A stretch of 64,000 bases of DNA from Campanula takesimana. Taxonomy: Eukaryota; Streptophyta; Magnoliopsida; Asterales; Campanulaceae. The position numbers and the translations under genes are program-made. The stretch spans positions 62,001 to 126,000 of the forward strand of contig JAOWBW010001900.1 in NCBI GenBank assembly GCA_026119855.1, read 5' to 3'. Shown piece after piece: positions 48,440 to 59,900 of this stretch (position 1 is the stretch's first letter; every line of letters begins with the position of its first letter). Under the pieces are notes generated by a model. The model did no database searches and had not been told where the DNA came from. It saw only the letters and a list, made by a program, of their open reading frames with translations.

Positions 48440-48644
48440 GCGGGTCATGTCCAGTACCAAACAAGTACCCATAAATCTTACATGATCATTCAGCCTTTAT
48501 ACTAGTACCTAACAAGTACTAGGGACGGAGATTATTATAAGTAAACATGAACAACAATAATTATCAAAACATCTCTTTATTAATATGAATAAATGATAAC
48601 AATTACAACGTTTATTAAACGTGCCTAGGGCACCAACACCAACA
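48440..48644 (-). repeat. Copia B 5' LTR, distal part
   Basis: It ends GGGCACCAACACCAACA, the reverse complement of the TGTTGGTGTTGGTGCC start of the copia A LTR. It is the outer boundary of the nest. Confidence 0.85.
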
Positions 48645-49295
48645 GGTCTTCCAAGGGGGGACACATCAATCACTATTAAACAAAAAGCTCGAATGCATGC
48701 CAAATCGGACGACTTAGAGCAGAACTGGAGAACACAGTTTGGTGAAGGAAATGACCCTTGGAAACATAGCCCAACAGACATATTAAAGAAGATTCACAGT
48801 AGCACTGAAGCAGCTGATTTTTTCAAGATGAATTTGGTGATGTTGATGTGCAACATTTTCATATCCCCAATGTCAAGCAACTTTGCGAATCAGGAGATTT
48901 TGCATTCCGATCTCATTTTTGATGAATGCATAAAATACAACTGGTGTGAGTATGTCATCCGTGATTTGAAAAATGCATGGTCTGGTTGGGTTGAAATGGG
49001 CACTTTTATTGGATCATTGATATTTTTATGTGTAAGTTTGTGATTTATCTCTTTGCTCCTACCTCTTCTTAATATGATTCATATTATCAATTATTTTGAA
49101 TCTAACATACATTGTTTTATTTTTATTTTCTAGTTTCTTTTTCTTGACCGTGTGGAGATAGAAGGTACGGATGTTGTTCAGAGGTATTCTCCATCCTTCA
49201 AAGCATGGACACCTGAAATGCTAGATAAGAGAGAACAATATGAAATGGAAAACAAAACAATCAGGACGGGCAATGTATGGGACATTGCTATCTAG
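48645..49295 (+). pseudogene. Two-exon fragment of a plant gene cut by copia B
   Basis: The frame is open from the LTR boundary to a GTAAGT donor at 49,032. After an intron ending TTTTCTAG it continues from 49,134 to a stop at 49,293-49,295. The spliced frame is continuous, about 183 codons. The visible protein contains STEAADFFKMNLVMLMCNIF, NWCEYVIRDLKNAW, FLDRVEI and FKAWTPEMLDKRE. This pattern resembles the plant-specific domain found upstream of Ulp1-like peptidases in transposon-associated proteins; I give that from memory and am not sure. The 5' part of the gene is missing because copia B inserted here, so the remainder is probably dead. It may itself derive from a DNA transposon. Confidence 0.5.
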
Positions 49296-49356
49296 AAAAA
49301 TCAAGAGCAGCCACACGAGGAGCCACAAGTGAAAAATCTAACTAACTTAAATATAG

Positions 49357-49740
49357 TTGGATACAATTATCTATGTAGGTATTGTATCAGCATTGCTATT
49401 TGGATACAATTATCTATGTAGGTAATGTGTCCAACACTCATATCTGAAATGATGTTGTTGAATACAATAGCTATGTAGGTAATGTATCCAACAGTCATGT
49501 CTAAATGTTGGTATTGGATACAATAGGTATTTGGCTATTGTATCCAACAGTCACGTCTAAATATTTGTATTGGATACAATAGGTATTTGGCTATTGTATC
49601 TAAGTGTATTGTTATGAACATTGTATTGGATATAATTGGGAAAGTAGCTACTGTATCTAATAACAATGTGTCAACATTGCTATTGGATACAATAAGTTTT
49701 GGCTATTGTATCTAAGTGTATTGTTATGATCTCACTGTCT
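49357..49740. repeat. Diverged tandem repeat with internal palindromes
   Basis: About six imperfect units of 55-75 bp carry TTGGATACAAT...ATTGTATCCAA, so each unit can fold into a hairpin. Confidence 0.7.
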
Positions 49741-49859
49741 ACAACTGTATATAATAGGTTAAAAATTTAATGTCAAAGCAACCATTCCCAAAAAAATTAT
49801 TAGTCTAGTCAAACTTACAAAATTTAGAAAACATTAATTATGATCTCTGATGCAGTTTA

Positions 49860-50237
49860 GAATGATGGTACAAACGGGCAGTAATGTACAAGCAGTTCAA
49901 GCAGAAGAGCAGCTATTTTTAATTAGTATTTTTTTCTTTTGATTTTATTTATTATTAAGGGTAATTTAGTAATATGATAAATTAGAGTTTTATTTAGGTA
50001 GTGCTTGGTCAACAAGTTTAGTTATTCTATGAAGTTCTTGGTCAAGAAGTTAATGAGTCTGTTTATTATTTTTCTATTGTAATAGTTTTAGGGGACTTTG
50101 ATTAATAATAAAAAAAAGATAGTTTGCTATGTGCAATTATTGAGGGTTTCAATCCCGTCTTGTTTCAATTCCGTTCGGTCTTAATCTCATAACCTTTGTT
50201 TGCTATCATTTGGTATCAGCTTCCTGGTTGATTATTA
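49860..50237 (+). mobile_element. Possible LTR end and leader of a truncated gypsy element
   Basis: A TGGTATCAGC match to a tRNA-Met primer site at 50,211-50,220 follows a CA at 50,207-50,208 and precedes a gag-like ORF. The start of the LTR could not be located. Confidence 0.45.
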
Positions 50238-50618
50238 ATGGCCGAACGAAGACGAGGAAGTGGTGGTCATGGTAATCGTGGAAGGGGATGCGGATCAAAA
50301 CCCCATGGAGACGAAATCCATCGACATCGTTACTTCAGTAAAATCGAGAAAGACGAATTGCGAAGACAGATTCAAGATCTCCAAAATCGCTGTCTGCGTT
50401 TCGAGCTTTGGGAACTCCAACGTCTCCTTGAACGTATGAAGATTCAAAGAACCGAACGTTGTCTTGCGCGTTTGGGGGATCCCACCGATGTGGGCTCGGA
50501 ATCAGATCTGTGGTTTGACGATGATGAGGATATCTATCCCTTCAATCGGGATCAAGAACTTGAAATTAAAAAAAAAAAAACTAGGGCACCTGAAATAAAA
50601 TATATTAAAAATCTATAA
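50238..50618 (+). CDS. Gag N-terminal fragment of a gypsy element
   Basis: This 126-codon frame starts with an Arg/Gly-rich stretch (MAERRRGSGGHGNRGRG), followed by a probable coiled-coil segment (DELRRQIQDLQNRCLRFE) and an acidic stretch with FDDDEDIYPFNR. The acidic run followed by PF-N/H-R is common at this place in Ty3/gypsy gag proteins. The frame then runs into an A-rich stretch and ends without any capsid or zinc-knuckle region, so it is a 5' fragment. The upstream primer-like site supports this. It is probably not functional. Confidence 0.5.
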   Translation: MAERRRGSGGHGNRGRGCGSKPHGDEIHRHRYFSKIEKDELRRQIQDLQNRCLRFELWELQRLLERMKIQRTERCLARLGDPTDVGSESDLWFDDDEDIYPFNRDQELEIKKKKTRAPEIKYIKNL

Positions 50619-51814
50619 TTTTAGTAAAAATAAATATTGGCCATAATATCATATTACTAAGTACATATTGCTATAAAAAATGTATGTGTGTGCGTAATGA
50701 GTGCATCCCACTTCAATTATTTCATAAACGTATTGGTTAATAAATTATATTGGCCATAATATTCCACCCATACTCACTTTTCGTTTCTATTTTTATTTTT
50801 CTACTTCAAATTTAATAGCTGTCTAGCCACCCATCTACTGTTATCGCATACCACTTAATTTATTCCAGGATTCCTAAATGATTTTAAGTTTTTTTTTTTA
50901 TTTATTAGCTCTCACAAATCCTAAACAAATATCAAACATTGAGAAAAAGCTACTCAAATACTCCCCCAATTTTGAAATGAGACAATTGTTAATTGTCAAT
51001 TTAATTGAAATTTGATTGACAATTTAAGTTAATATAATTATGTTAACGAAAGTCTACAGCTTGTTGCTGATATCACTGGTAATGATGTGTCAATAACAAG
51101 TTTGTAATTCAATTTATCTAATTGTTTTTCTAAGATTTATGGTTAAGGTTCGATCAAATCAAAAGCGGGACTATCATTTCAAGACCAGGAATATATGGTT
51201 TTTTATCAACCATGACTCATTGAATGTCTTGCCAATTGGTTCGCCAACATCAACTTAAAAATGTTGCTAATTTCAGTTAAAATGATTGAACATTTATAGA
51301 GAATTTGGCTCAATTGACCAAACATTATTACAAATATGTAGTTGATGTTATTTAAATATGTTGTATAATACTAATGTTGTTGTTCACGACAATAATGAGA
51401 TTGTTCGTTCTTAGTAAATAGTAATGGATTCACAAATCACCTCGAGTATCCTACCTTGTGAACTAATATGTGTTGTTATCGTGATACTTAATGTAAATGG
51501 GTTAATGATATGTGAAATGAACATGTCATTGTAATTGGCTAGTTAAGTAAACGTGACGGCAACAAATCACCTCAAGTATCCTAGTTGTGAACCAACTGTC
51601 AATATTGTGACAATACTGTGAGAGGAAGATTGATCTTGAGACTCAACCGAACAATATGCAAGCCATTTTACCGCCCCACTAATGGAACAATGTTTGCTTT
51701 GTGCTTATTTACAACTATTTACTTGTGTGTTACTCAAATGAATACCAAATTAACCACAAATGAAATATAAGTTGTAACTGAAACTATAATTGAAAACTCA
51801 AGTTCATTGATCCA
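50619..51814. other. Intergenic, no gene seen
   Basis: AT-rich. A stretch at about 51,427-51,480 (CACAAATCACCTCGAGTATCC) is partly repeated at 51,560-51,615. Nothing else was identified. Confidence 0.5.
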
Positions 51815-51822
51815 GTGTTCTA

Positions 51823-52323
51823 AAAATCGGTCTAAGTAGCCGCCTAGTCGCTAGGCTGACCAACGCCGCCGCGAATAAGGGCTAATCGGCCACTTTAGGC
51901 GTTTAAGCCACTAGGCGGGGACTAGGCGCCACTAGGCGGGCAAGGCGCTCAAGGCCGAAAAGCGCTCTAGGCGTTTTAGTGCAATGCAATTACTAGTCTC
52001 AAGTATTTTGCCTTCTCTACAACAAGGACTCCTACTTATACAATTTTCATTGCCTAGGACTTGTGTTCATAAGCAATGTGGGATAACTTACCCACTTCTC
52101 TAGCAAGCCTATTCATTTGACTTGTTGCTATAGAGCACTTGTACTCCAACTTTGTTTACATATGTAGCATTATATTTAGATAAAAATATATAATCATATA
52201 AAAAAATATTAAAATATATAAAAATGAGTTAATTTCTCGGCCTCGCCTAGTCCCCGCCTAGGCCCCTAGGCGCTAGGCCCGGCTTCGCCGCCTAGGCCCC
52301 GCCTAGTGCTTTTTAGAACACTG
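51823..52323. mobile_element. hAT-type MITE with CAGTGTTCTAAAA ends
   Basis: Terminal inverted repeats are CAGTGTTCTAAAA and TTTTAGAACACTG, flanked by CATTGATC and TATTGATC, an 8-bp duplication with one change. Subterminal regions are packed with GCCTAGGCG-like motifs on both sides, and the core is AT-rich. No transposase is present. Confidence 0.85.
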
Positions 52324-52647
52324 TATTGATCGTGACAGTATACAACACATCATATCCAAATTAAAATTAAATGTCAAATTCGTATTCAAACATTGAGTTT
52401 TTCATAAGTGTTTTACTACATAGAATCAAAAATTCAATCTCCTATTATGACTAGAAAAAGATGGTCTATGTATGCTTACCTTGACTTGACAAAGTTCTAA
52501 CTGAATTTGCATCACAATCATGAATTTATTAACGTAATAGGTTAGTCTCAAGATATCCATCTCTGCAACTACGGTCTCATCATCGATCGATCAGGCACCG
52601 TAGATTTTAATGCATCTGGTACACCAATATGAGTTGTCAAGCTAAAA

Positions 52648-53449
52648 ATGAGGGTGCGAAAGAAAAACAAAAACTATTTTGAACCAAAAAAATCATATCG
52701 AAAAAACCCAAAAATTTATATATATGATTCTTATTTTTCAATATTTGATAATGATACGGTATTTTGTTTACATAAAAAAAAAAAACCGTACCGTAACGAT
52801 ATATTGTATATACAGTGTTGTATGGCATATTGCCAATAAAACTATGTAAAATGACTTCAAAGTTTTATGGCTCAAAACTCATAAGTCTTATACTTTTCTC
52901 GTCTTATCACACAACATAGGTACCTTCACAATCGGTAGATTGCCTTGTCTCATATGAAAGTCTTGAAGTTACTTGTGTTTATTTAAGTTTGAAGATCTAT
53001 TAACTCTGAAGTTAAACTAATTCATGGTTTTCAGTTCATGTTTATTTTTATTTTCAGTGTATGTAAGGCTTGCGGTTTTATTTATTTCATTTGTTTGTAA
53101 TGGAGCCTTACATGCTCATATCATATTGTATATCAAATTGTGGATACTGAAGCCTTATGACTTGTCTCCTAAACTTTAAAAAGGAAAATGAAAATTATTT
53201 TAGCCATTTTGATAAGTAATTAGAGAGAAATTTGTTGTTTATAGAAAAATGTTCATTGTGTAGCTTACTCAAACTCTTTGTAGTGAGTCTAGCTTCTTAA
53301 AATCAAAGACAAACCATACTGATGTAAACCGAACCGTAGTACCGAACTACTACACCAAAAAACCCGATGTCTTATGGCATTTATGAACAATAAACCGAAC
53401 TCTTTGGTATGGTATCCTTTTCCCCTAAAACCGTACCATGAACACTCGT
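52648..53449. mobile_element. Probable non-autonomous hAT-like element
   Basis: It is flanked by a perfect 8-bp AGCTAAAA duplication (52,640-52,647 and 53,450-53,457). Terminal repeats are weak (ATGAGGGTGC against the inverse ACGAGTGTTC). Inside both ends are ACCGTACC and AACCGAACCG motifs in opposing positions. No coding capacity is present. Confidence 0.5.
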
Positions 53450-53457
53450 AGCTAAAA

Positions 53458-54653
53458 GGGGGAGACCCGTATTTTGGGTTTTGAAAGATCGTATGCGAAT
53501 GTTGGAGATACTAGAACATTTAATGTAGTCAATCAAACTCCACTGTCGGTCACGAGATAGGGCTTGACTATCATCGTAACAAAAATATTAAGCAAGTGAT
53601 GTTCATACATCTTATTTTACTAGCTAATTAGTTACAATTGACATAATGTCATTCGCAATCGGAGGGGTTAGTACGGAAGGCACACAATTAAAATGTATAA
53701 GGATCCAGTTGTGAGGATGAGGCTCGATAATAGATCACTCATTATATCCATAATGTAGATCAACCCTAAGAAGTTGATATTGGTTTCCATATGAAGAACA
53801 TAGACTCCAATTAACCCACTAGAAACAACATTAAATACAAGATTGTAACGGACAAACCGATGGCACCTCCTCTAGAGAAAGTGTTGTGAATATGGTAGCC
53901 TCAATAATGTATTAACAATAGACTTCTCTTCAGCATAAATATTATTTAATGTGTCCGAGAACAACGAAGATGCGTATGTCTTTTTTCATGATGAGTCGAA
54001 AAATATAGTTTGCGTGGATTTTGAAGAGTTCATAGCTCAGGTCATATGGTGTTCGTTATGCTTGTATGTACAACACCTCTTGCTTGTTCAGACGTCCGTA
54101 TTAATATTATGTAATTAGTATCGTGAAAAATTATCTCAATTTTCTATCATTATGTTATTTTTCTTCATTATTCATAAAGTGGTACTGAGTTTTATTGATG
54201 CTAATAATTGAAAATAGGGTTTAGTGTATGTTTTTCAAAGTGTGTTGTTATTCAAACAGTAAAACTCTTTTGTATACTCGTAGACACAACACTTTGAAAC
54301 ACATTGTGGGTATACTGAACAGTTATATGTGTGTGTGTACAACGCCCTTTAAAAAATGTTCTCTCTCCGCTCTGGTTCAAGGGTTTTAGTTTGACTTTTC
54401 ACGCTTATTTAGAAACAAATGAAAAATTTGTCAACAATACTAGGGAGTTCAGGACATAATTGTCTAAAATAATATTCATAAAGCAAGTGAGCGAAAAACA
54501 AATTAGATAGATAACATTTTTTATTCTATAAATTTTATGAAGCCAAAATTGTATAAAACACTGTTAATATTTTGTTATCTATCAAATAAATCGACTAAAA
54601 ATTTCAAATTTATGAAATAAATTAACTAAAAACTTTAAACAAATGACATAGAC
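53458..54653. other. Intergenic, no gene seen
   Basis: AT-rich. An inverted pair CAAAGTGTGTTGT / ACAACACTTTG (about 54,236 and 54,290) could form a small hairpin. No coding or RNA gene recognised. Confidence 0.5.
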
Positions 54654-54663
54654 AAAAAGAAAA

Positions 54664-55713
54664 GGGCAATTTGCAATTTGGTAACCTGAGTTTTATACAC
54701 AATTGCAAAACCCTAGCTATGTTTTGTTTTTTAACAATCTGATTCCTAAGTTTGTCATTTTGTTGCAGCTGATTCCTAAATTTGTCATTTTGTTGTAATT
54801 AGTTGCAATAACGAACGAAATCGTTATTTTTTTGACGATTTATGAGGCATGTGCACAACACATGGTTTTTTAAAAGGTATTTTCATCATTTGATTCTCTC
54901 CCATGTCCAGATCATCTTCTCTCCTTCTCTAAATGCAGGAACTACGAAATTGAGGAGCGGCAACTCCTCCACTAGGTCCGCCACCGTGGAATCGTCCTCC
55001 CACCCTAATTGCATTCCTACTCTAACCCCTTCCAAAACCACTTACATTTTCCCTTCCTGTATAAGCCCTAATATCGAGATTTTCAGTTTGAAGGAGGTGA
55101 AGACGAGGGCGGAGGGCAAAGGTTGATAGTTCGAGTGATGTTTTGGCTGCCTTGAATGCGGTGGAATTGAAGGATTAAGAGAGATTGAAAGGGTCCACGC
55201 AATTCTGATTCTGAGTTGGGAATTTGTGCAAAAATGTCTTAGGGATTGTGAATTTCCCAAATTTTTGAATGGAAACCCTAACCCTAGGTACAATCCCTGT
55301 TGACGAACACTCTTTCAATTGTGTAGAGTGTTTGTTGTGTCAAGGTGAATGGGTAGTTCGAAAGCGGAGCCGGGGCTAATGGATTGTAGTGTTGATAGCA
55401 TTATTTCGGTTGGATCAGGTGAAGGCCATGGGTGTAGAGGGTAGCGATGGATGGTGATGGTGGAAGCTATTGCTGTTATTGGTGGTCAAACTGGTGTTGA
55501 CTGGCTATTTGGGGATGGAGAAGAAGATAAACTGAGAAAGTGAACAAAATGATTAAAGTACCTATTTTTCATTAAAAAAATTAACGATTTGTTAGTTTTT
55601 ACACTTAACTGCAATAAACTGAAAAAACTTAAAAATCAGATTGACACATTTTAAAACATAACTAAAGTATTGTGGTTGCGTGTAAAACTCGAGTTACCAA
55701 ATAGCAATTTGCC
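54664..55713. mobile_element. MULE-like element with long inverted repeats and a GC-rich core
   Basis: Imperfect terminal inverted repeats of about 85 bp or more start GGCAATTTGCAATTTGGTAA. They are flanked by AAAAAGAAAA on both sides (54,654-54,663 and 55,714-55,723), close to the 9-bp duplication of Mutator-like elements. The core (about 54,930-55,540) is clearly less AT-rich than the flanks and has short open frames, as in a Pack-MULE that captured gene pieces. I do not recognise a source gene. Confidence 0.6.
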
Positions 55714-55734
55714 AAAAAGAAAATAAGAATCTGA

Positions 55735-56755
55735 AGCCCCGTTTGGTTACTAGTATTAATCATCTGAATGAACGGGATTAATAATACTTGTATTGTTAAT
55801 ACGAGTGTTGGGTTAGATTTAAGATTCATTATAATTAAAACTCATCATCATCTGGATTAAGCACCTTATACACTCCTTATTAATCCCATCTAAAATTTGG
55901 TATTAATAAGAACAATCTGGGGATAACTTTTTCAAGACATTACTGCCCACTATATTCATGGTGTGAATTAATAAACAATCATCTCTCTCCCGTTTTTTCC
56001 CCATTAACCTGCTAACCATATATAGTCTCCTTCCTTTACTAGACAAACAACTACTCTTTGCCATTGGTTGTTACAGTGACATCCATTACCATTGACATGG
56101 TGATTTCATGTTATGTATTTGACTGGAATCCATAACTTTTTTACCTTCAAATTTATGGCTTTGGTTAAGTTAATGATACATGTCCTCTCAATTTAGCCCA
56201 TCCATCTGATTCTAACTTTTTTCATTTTCTTTGAAAACTAAAATTTCTAAAATTCTTTCATTTTATATGATTTTTTTTTTTTAAATTTTTAATTTTATTT
56301 TGAACACCTAATTGATTCCCATTAGGACTTTAGAACTCTATGACCTTAATCTATTCCTTGAATTCATTATGCTTAATGGAGAGCTCAATATTTCCATAAA
56401 TAATTTCAAGTTAAGGAATAATTGACATCATGGGTAATTTTGTACTCTACTATTAAAACCAAATCAGGTATTGATTTATTTTTTCTTCTTGTGTATTGTA
56501 CAGGTACTACCAAACATACATACTCCCTCCGTCTCAAAATTATCTTCACATTTGACTATTCAAACTTTTTAAGGATATGAACACTTGCTTAGCCATGTTT
56601 GGTTTATACACTTAAGCCTAAATCGTTGAAATGTGAAGAACATTTTGGGATAATGAAAAATGGCAAGTGAGTAAGATCATTTTGGGACGGAGGGAGTATT
56701 AATAAAACCCTTCTTAATAATGCTGGCTTATCCCTGTCGGCTACCAAACTGGCCC
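55735..56755. mobile_element. PIF/Harbinger-like non-autonomous element
   Basis: The ends are AGCCCCGTTTGGTTAC and the inverse GGGCCAGTTTGGTAGC, with TGA on both sides. A Stowaway MITE is nested near its right end. No transposase is present. It ends about 200 bp before the FY start codon. Confidence 0.55.
56523..56696. mobile_element. Stowaway MITE nested in the Harbinger-like element
   Basis: CTCCCTCCGTC...GACGGAGGGAG ends with TA on both sides, 174 bp in total. Confidence 0.9.
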
Positions 56756-56952
56756 TGAGTGATATAGTACTGCATTTGAGAGCACGTGCCGGGTTCTTCT
56801 TTCTTCTCCACATCCCCCCTTACTACGCGATCAATCATCTGCTACACTACCTAGGGAAGAAATAATCTCACGTTCAAAAACCCTAAAACCCCAATTCCAT
56901 TCCCTCTCTTTCTCCTAGGGTTCCGACTTCCCCTCAATTCCCGACCGATAAA
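56756..56952 (+). promoter_or_regulatory. FY proximal promoter and 5' UTR region
   Basis: It contains a G-box CACGTG (56,783-56,788), a pyrimidine-rich stretch, and AAACCCTAA (56,878-56,886), a telo-box-like motif common in promoters of plant growth genes. No clear TATA box lies near it. The transcription start is not known. It lies directly after the Harbinger-like element, so the upstream promoter is transposon-derived sequence. Confidence 0.5.
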
Positions 56953-59900
56953 ATGATGTACGGGGACAACCACCACCAGCAGCAGCAGCCGTACCAGCAA
57001 CACCCTCCGCCACCACCACCGCCGCAGCACCCGCACCCACAACAGCAGCAGCAGTTTCAACAACATCACCCTCAGTTCCAGCCGCCGCCACATCAATTCC
57101 AACCGCAAATGGGAGAGTTTCCGAGGGGCCCACAAATGGGAGAATTTCCAAGGGGCCCGCCCCAACAACAACAACAACCACCATTTCCTCCTCCGCCGAT
57201 GATGCGGCATCCTTCCGCTTCTTCCACCACACTTGCTCCTCCCGCTCAAGAGTATCACAACCACGCTGCTCAGCCTCCTCATCCTCAATTTGATGGTAGT
57301 GTTATTTTCTTTTTTTGGCTAGCGCCATATTTTGCTGTATTTCATTTTCTTTTGTACTTAATCAGGTTAAATTAATTAGGTTTATGCGGATATGTAACGA
57401 TCTCTTGTTGTTCATTTCTGTTACATACATAATTCAAGATGTATTCCTTCATCCCATTTGAAATTAAATTTTTGGTTTCGCTTGAGAATTTGGGAAATCT
57501 ATGTTATATTTAAAAATAATGTTGTGATAGGAAAACACTGCTAGTGGGGTAGGTTTTGAGAGTACGATAGAGTGTTCGTGCACCATTAGTTGTTAATTGT
57601 GGGTAGATTGGATAAAAAACCTTAAAAAAACTCTCTATATTTGGACATTTTAATTTCTAATGAGACACTGAAAAATCGGCAGATGATAGTTACGGGGCCT
57701 CTAGTAGAAACATCTAAACCTTTCATGTTTAGATCATTTGCCATAAAGTATTCTTTTTTTGATAGAAAAAAAATCCTAGAGATTGTATTGAAAAACAGAG
57801 CTCATCTACAAAATGTAATTTTACATATTTGTTTGCTTCAGATCGCTTAAGCGTACCTGCTAATTGTTTATCCTCTTTTAATTCATATTGCAGCACATGC
57901 TGACAATTATGCTTCAAAACGCATCCGTAAAATTGGACAAAGGAGAGCTGTGGACTACACAAGCACTGTTGTGAGATATATGCAGGTAATAGCTGTTTCA
58001 TATGCTGCCTTATAAATATATCCTGCTTCGAATGTTTTCGGTGAAATGCAACGTAATGCCGTGCCTAATTTTAATTTGTATGATTTGGCGCCGCACCATG
58101 CTGTTTAAGTCGGAAAAAAATAGGTCAAATCCTTTGCCATACCATATATTCATTGACATTTTATTTATATTTTTTTTTTTGCAAACCCCCCGTTTCTTGA
58201 CAGTTCTCCTGCTTTTCAACTTCATTATATTGATCCTGCGTTATACACATGCCATTGGTATATCTTCAATATCGTTTTCACGCGTATTCCAAAGAAAGTT
58301 TAAGTAACCTAAATCCTACTAGAAACAAAAGTTACGAAACTTTTAACAAACAAGAATGGCAAAGTATTTACTATCAACCAATTAATGTTATATGATGTTT
58401 TTTTCTTGGAGTCCACAACAAAGTGGAAGTAGAGTTCAAGTATAACTTAATGTATACTCCCTCCGTCCCACCTCACTTGAGACTTATTTCCATTTTGGTC
58501 AGTCCCACCTCACTTGGGACTCCCTAAAATGAAATGCTTTTACACTCACAACACCAATAAAATCACTATTCCTCCCACTCATTCTCTCTCCTACTTTATC
58601 TTTTATACTCATAACAGTTCTTCTCTCTCATACTTTTCTTAGTTCTTGTTCCCAACACAAAGGTCTCAAGTGAGGTGGGATGGAAGAAGTATAAAGTAAC
58701 GAGTCTAAAGACTACTTGGAAAAATAATACTAGACAAGTACATCGGCATACTCTAAATATAGAGAAGTAGAGTAGAAAAACAAGAGAGAAAGTAATACTT
58801 TTGAATAAGAGTACATATTTGGTCATTTAGTTTCAAGACAAACTCTATGCTCTAACTCCGCCGAGAACGCAACTGGTTGGTGAGTGACTGAGAATTGAGA
58901 GCAACATTAACCTTAGGGGTGTTACGATATGGAATACCTCTGCCCCCTTAGAAGATGTGCGTATTCCTTAATGGACCTCCTAATCAAAGAGTAGCATTTC
59001 CCCTTAAGGAATTCTTCATACAATTAGTTAACTACATTAACCTTCAATTTTCTGCCTACTTCAAATTCTGACACTGCCACCTACTTTGAATTTGTGTGTT
59101 GAAGGCAAATAGAGAAATGGTAAATATTGTCGACCATATTCTTGCGTCTTTAGTCAGTTGTTACTCTTCTATGGGATGGAAGGACTGTTTGTTTTAGTTT
59201 TTATTTATTTTTCAAATCTTTTAGTCTGCTTGAACAACATCGACGGCACAGCACGACTTTTGATGCATGCTGACTCGTCGAGTCGTGCAATAACTTGATA
59301 ATGAAAGATTTACCAAGTATTATTGATTTATGCTATATATATGTTCTGTTGAAGGTGCGCATTGTACATATTTTGACAACTGCTATTATTCTGTCTGTGA
59401 GATTACTCATAATATATTATATGCCTTTGGGGTATTGGTCCGTGATATTCACATGCTTTTCATAGAAGTCTCTGTTAATTAAATGGAGGTAGCAATTGAA
59501 CACTAGCTAATACAAAACATTAACAGTCATGAAGTAGAGCTACCCATGTGATAAAAGAGATGTACAAACATTCTCTTATTTTTGCAACTTTTCATTAGTG
59601 TAATTCCTGTCTTTAATTAAAGCATGTTTCAATATAAACAATAATACTGTTACTAGCTGATTACTCTTTCAGTTGTTAAACCCTAAAAATGAAACCTTGA
59701 CGCTTTTCCATTTGCTCATTCAATGATTGTTATATACTTATACACGACATCATATAACCACAGTAATGGTTTATATAGTCCTTTTTCAGCATTATTTTCT
59801 GTATGCTCCTCATGTAAGAAATTTCTTTACCAGATAAGGAGAAGCAACACTTTACTTTTCAATGCAACTATGATTTTGCAATTTATATTAAGTAGACTTG

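Larger units (their letters stand above)
1288..48644 (-). mobile_element. Copia retrotransposon B, outermost element of the nest
   Basis: This Ty1/copia element lies on the minus strand. Its parts are the 5' LTR (39,502-40,621 plus 48,440-48,644), a methionine-initiator-type primer site, a leader, gag, protease, integrase, the start of RT and a truncated 3' LTR. It is interrupted by G1 within gag and by element C within the 5' LTR. Removing G1 and one TTCTT restores the gag reading across the gap. A deletion has fused the N-terminal part of RT directly to the 3' LTR, removing the RT catalytic region and RNase H. It is inactive. The 5' LTR ends in the CCAACA-type terminus shared with element A, so A and B are related families. 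Confidence 0.85.

Noticed and set aside
54230..54300. Small hairpin as a microRNA precursor
   Set aside because: Arms are only about 11-13 bp with an AT-rich loop. There is no support for a mature microRNA.
56851..57288. Minus-strand open frames opposite FY exon 1
   Set aside because: They are shadows of the Gln/Pro-rich exon. The plus-strand reading continues across seven in-frame splice junctions into a conserved WD40 protein.
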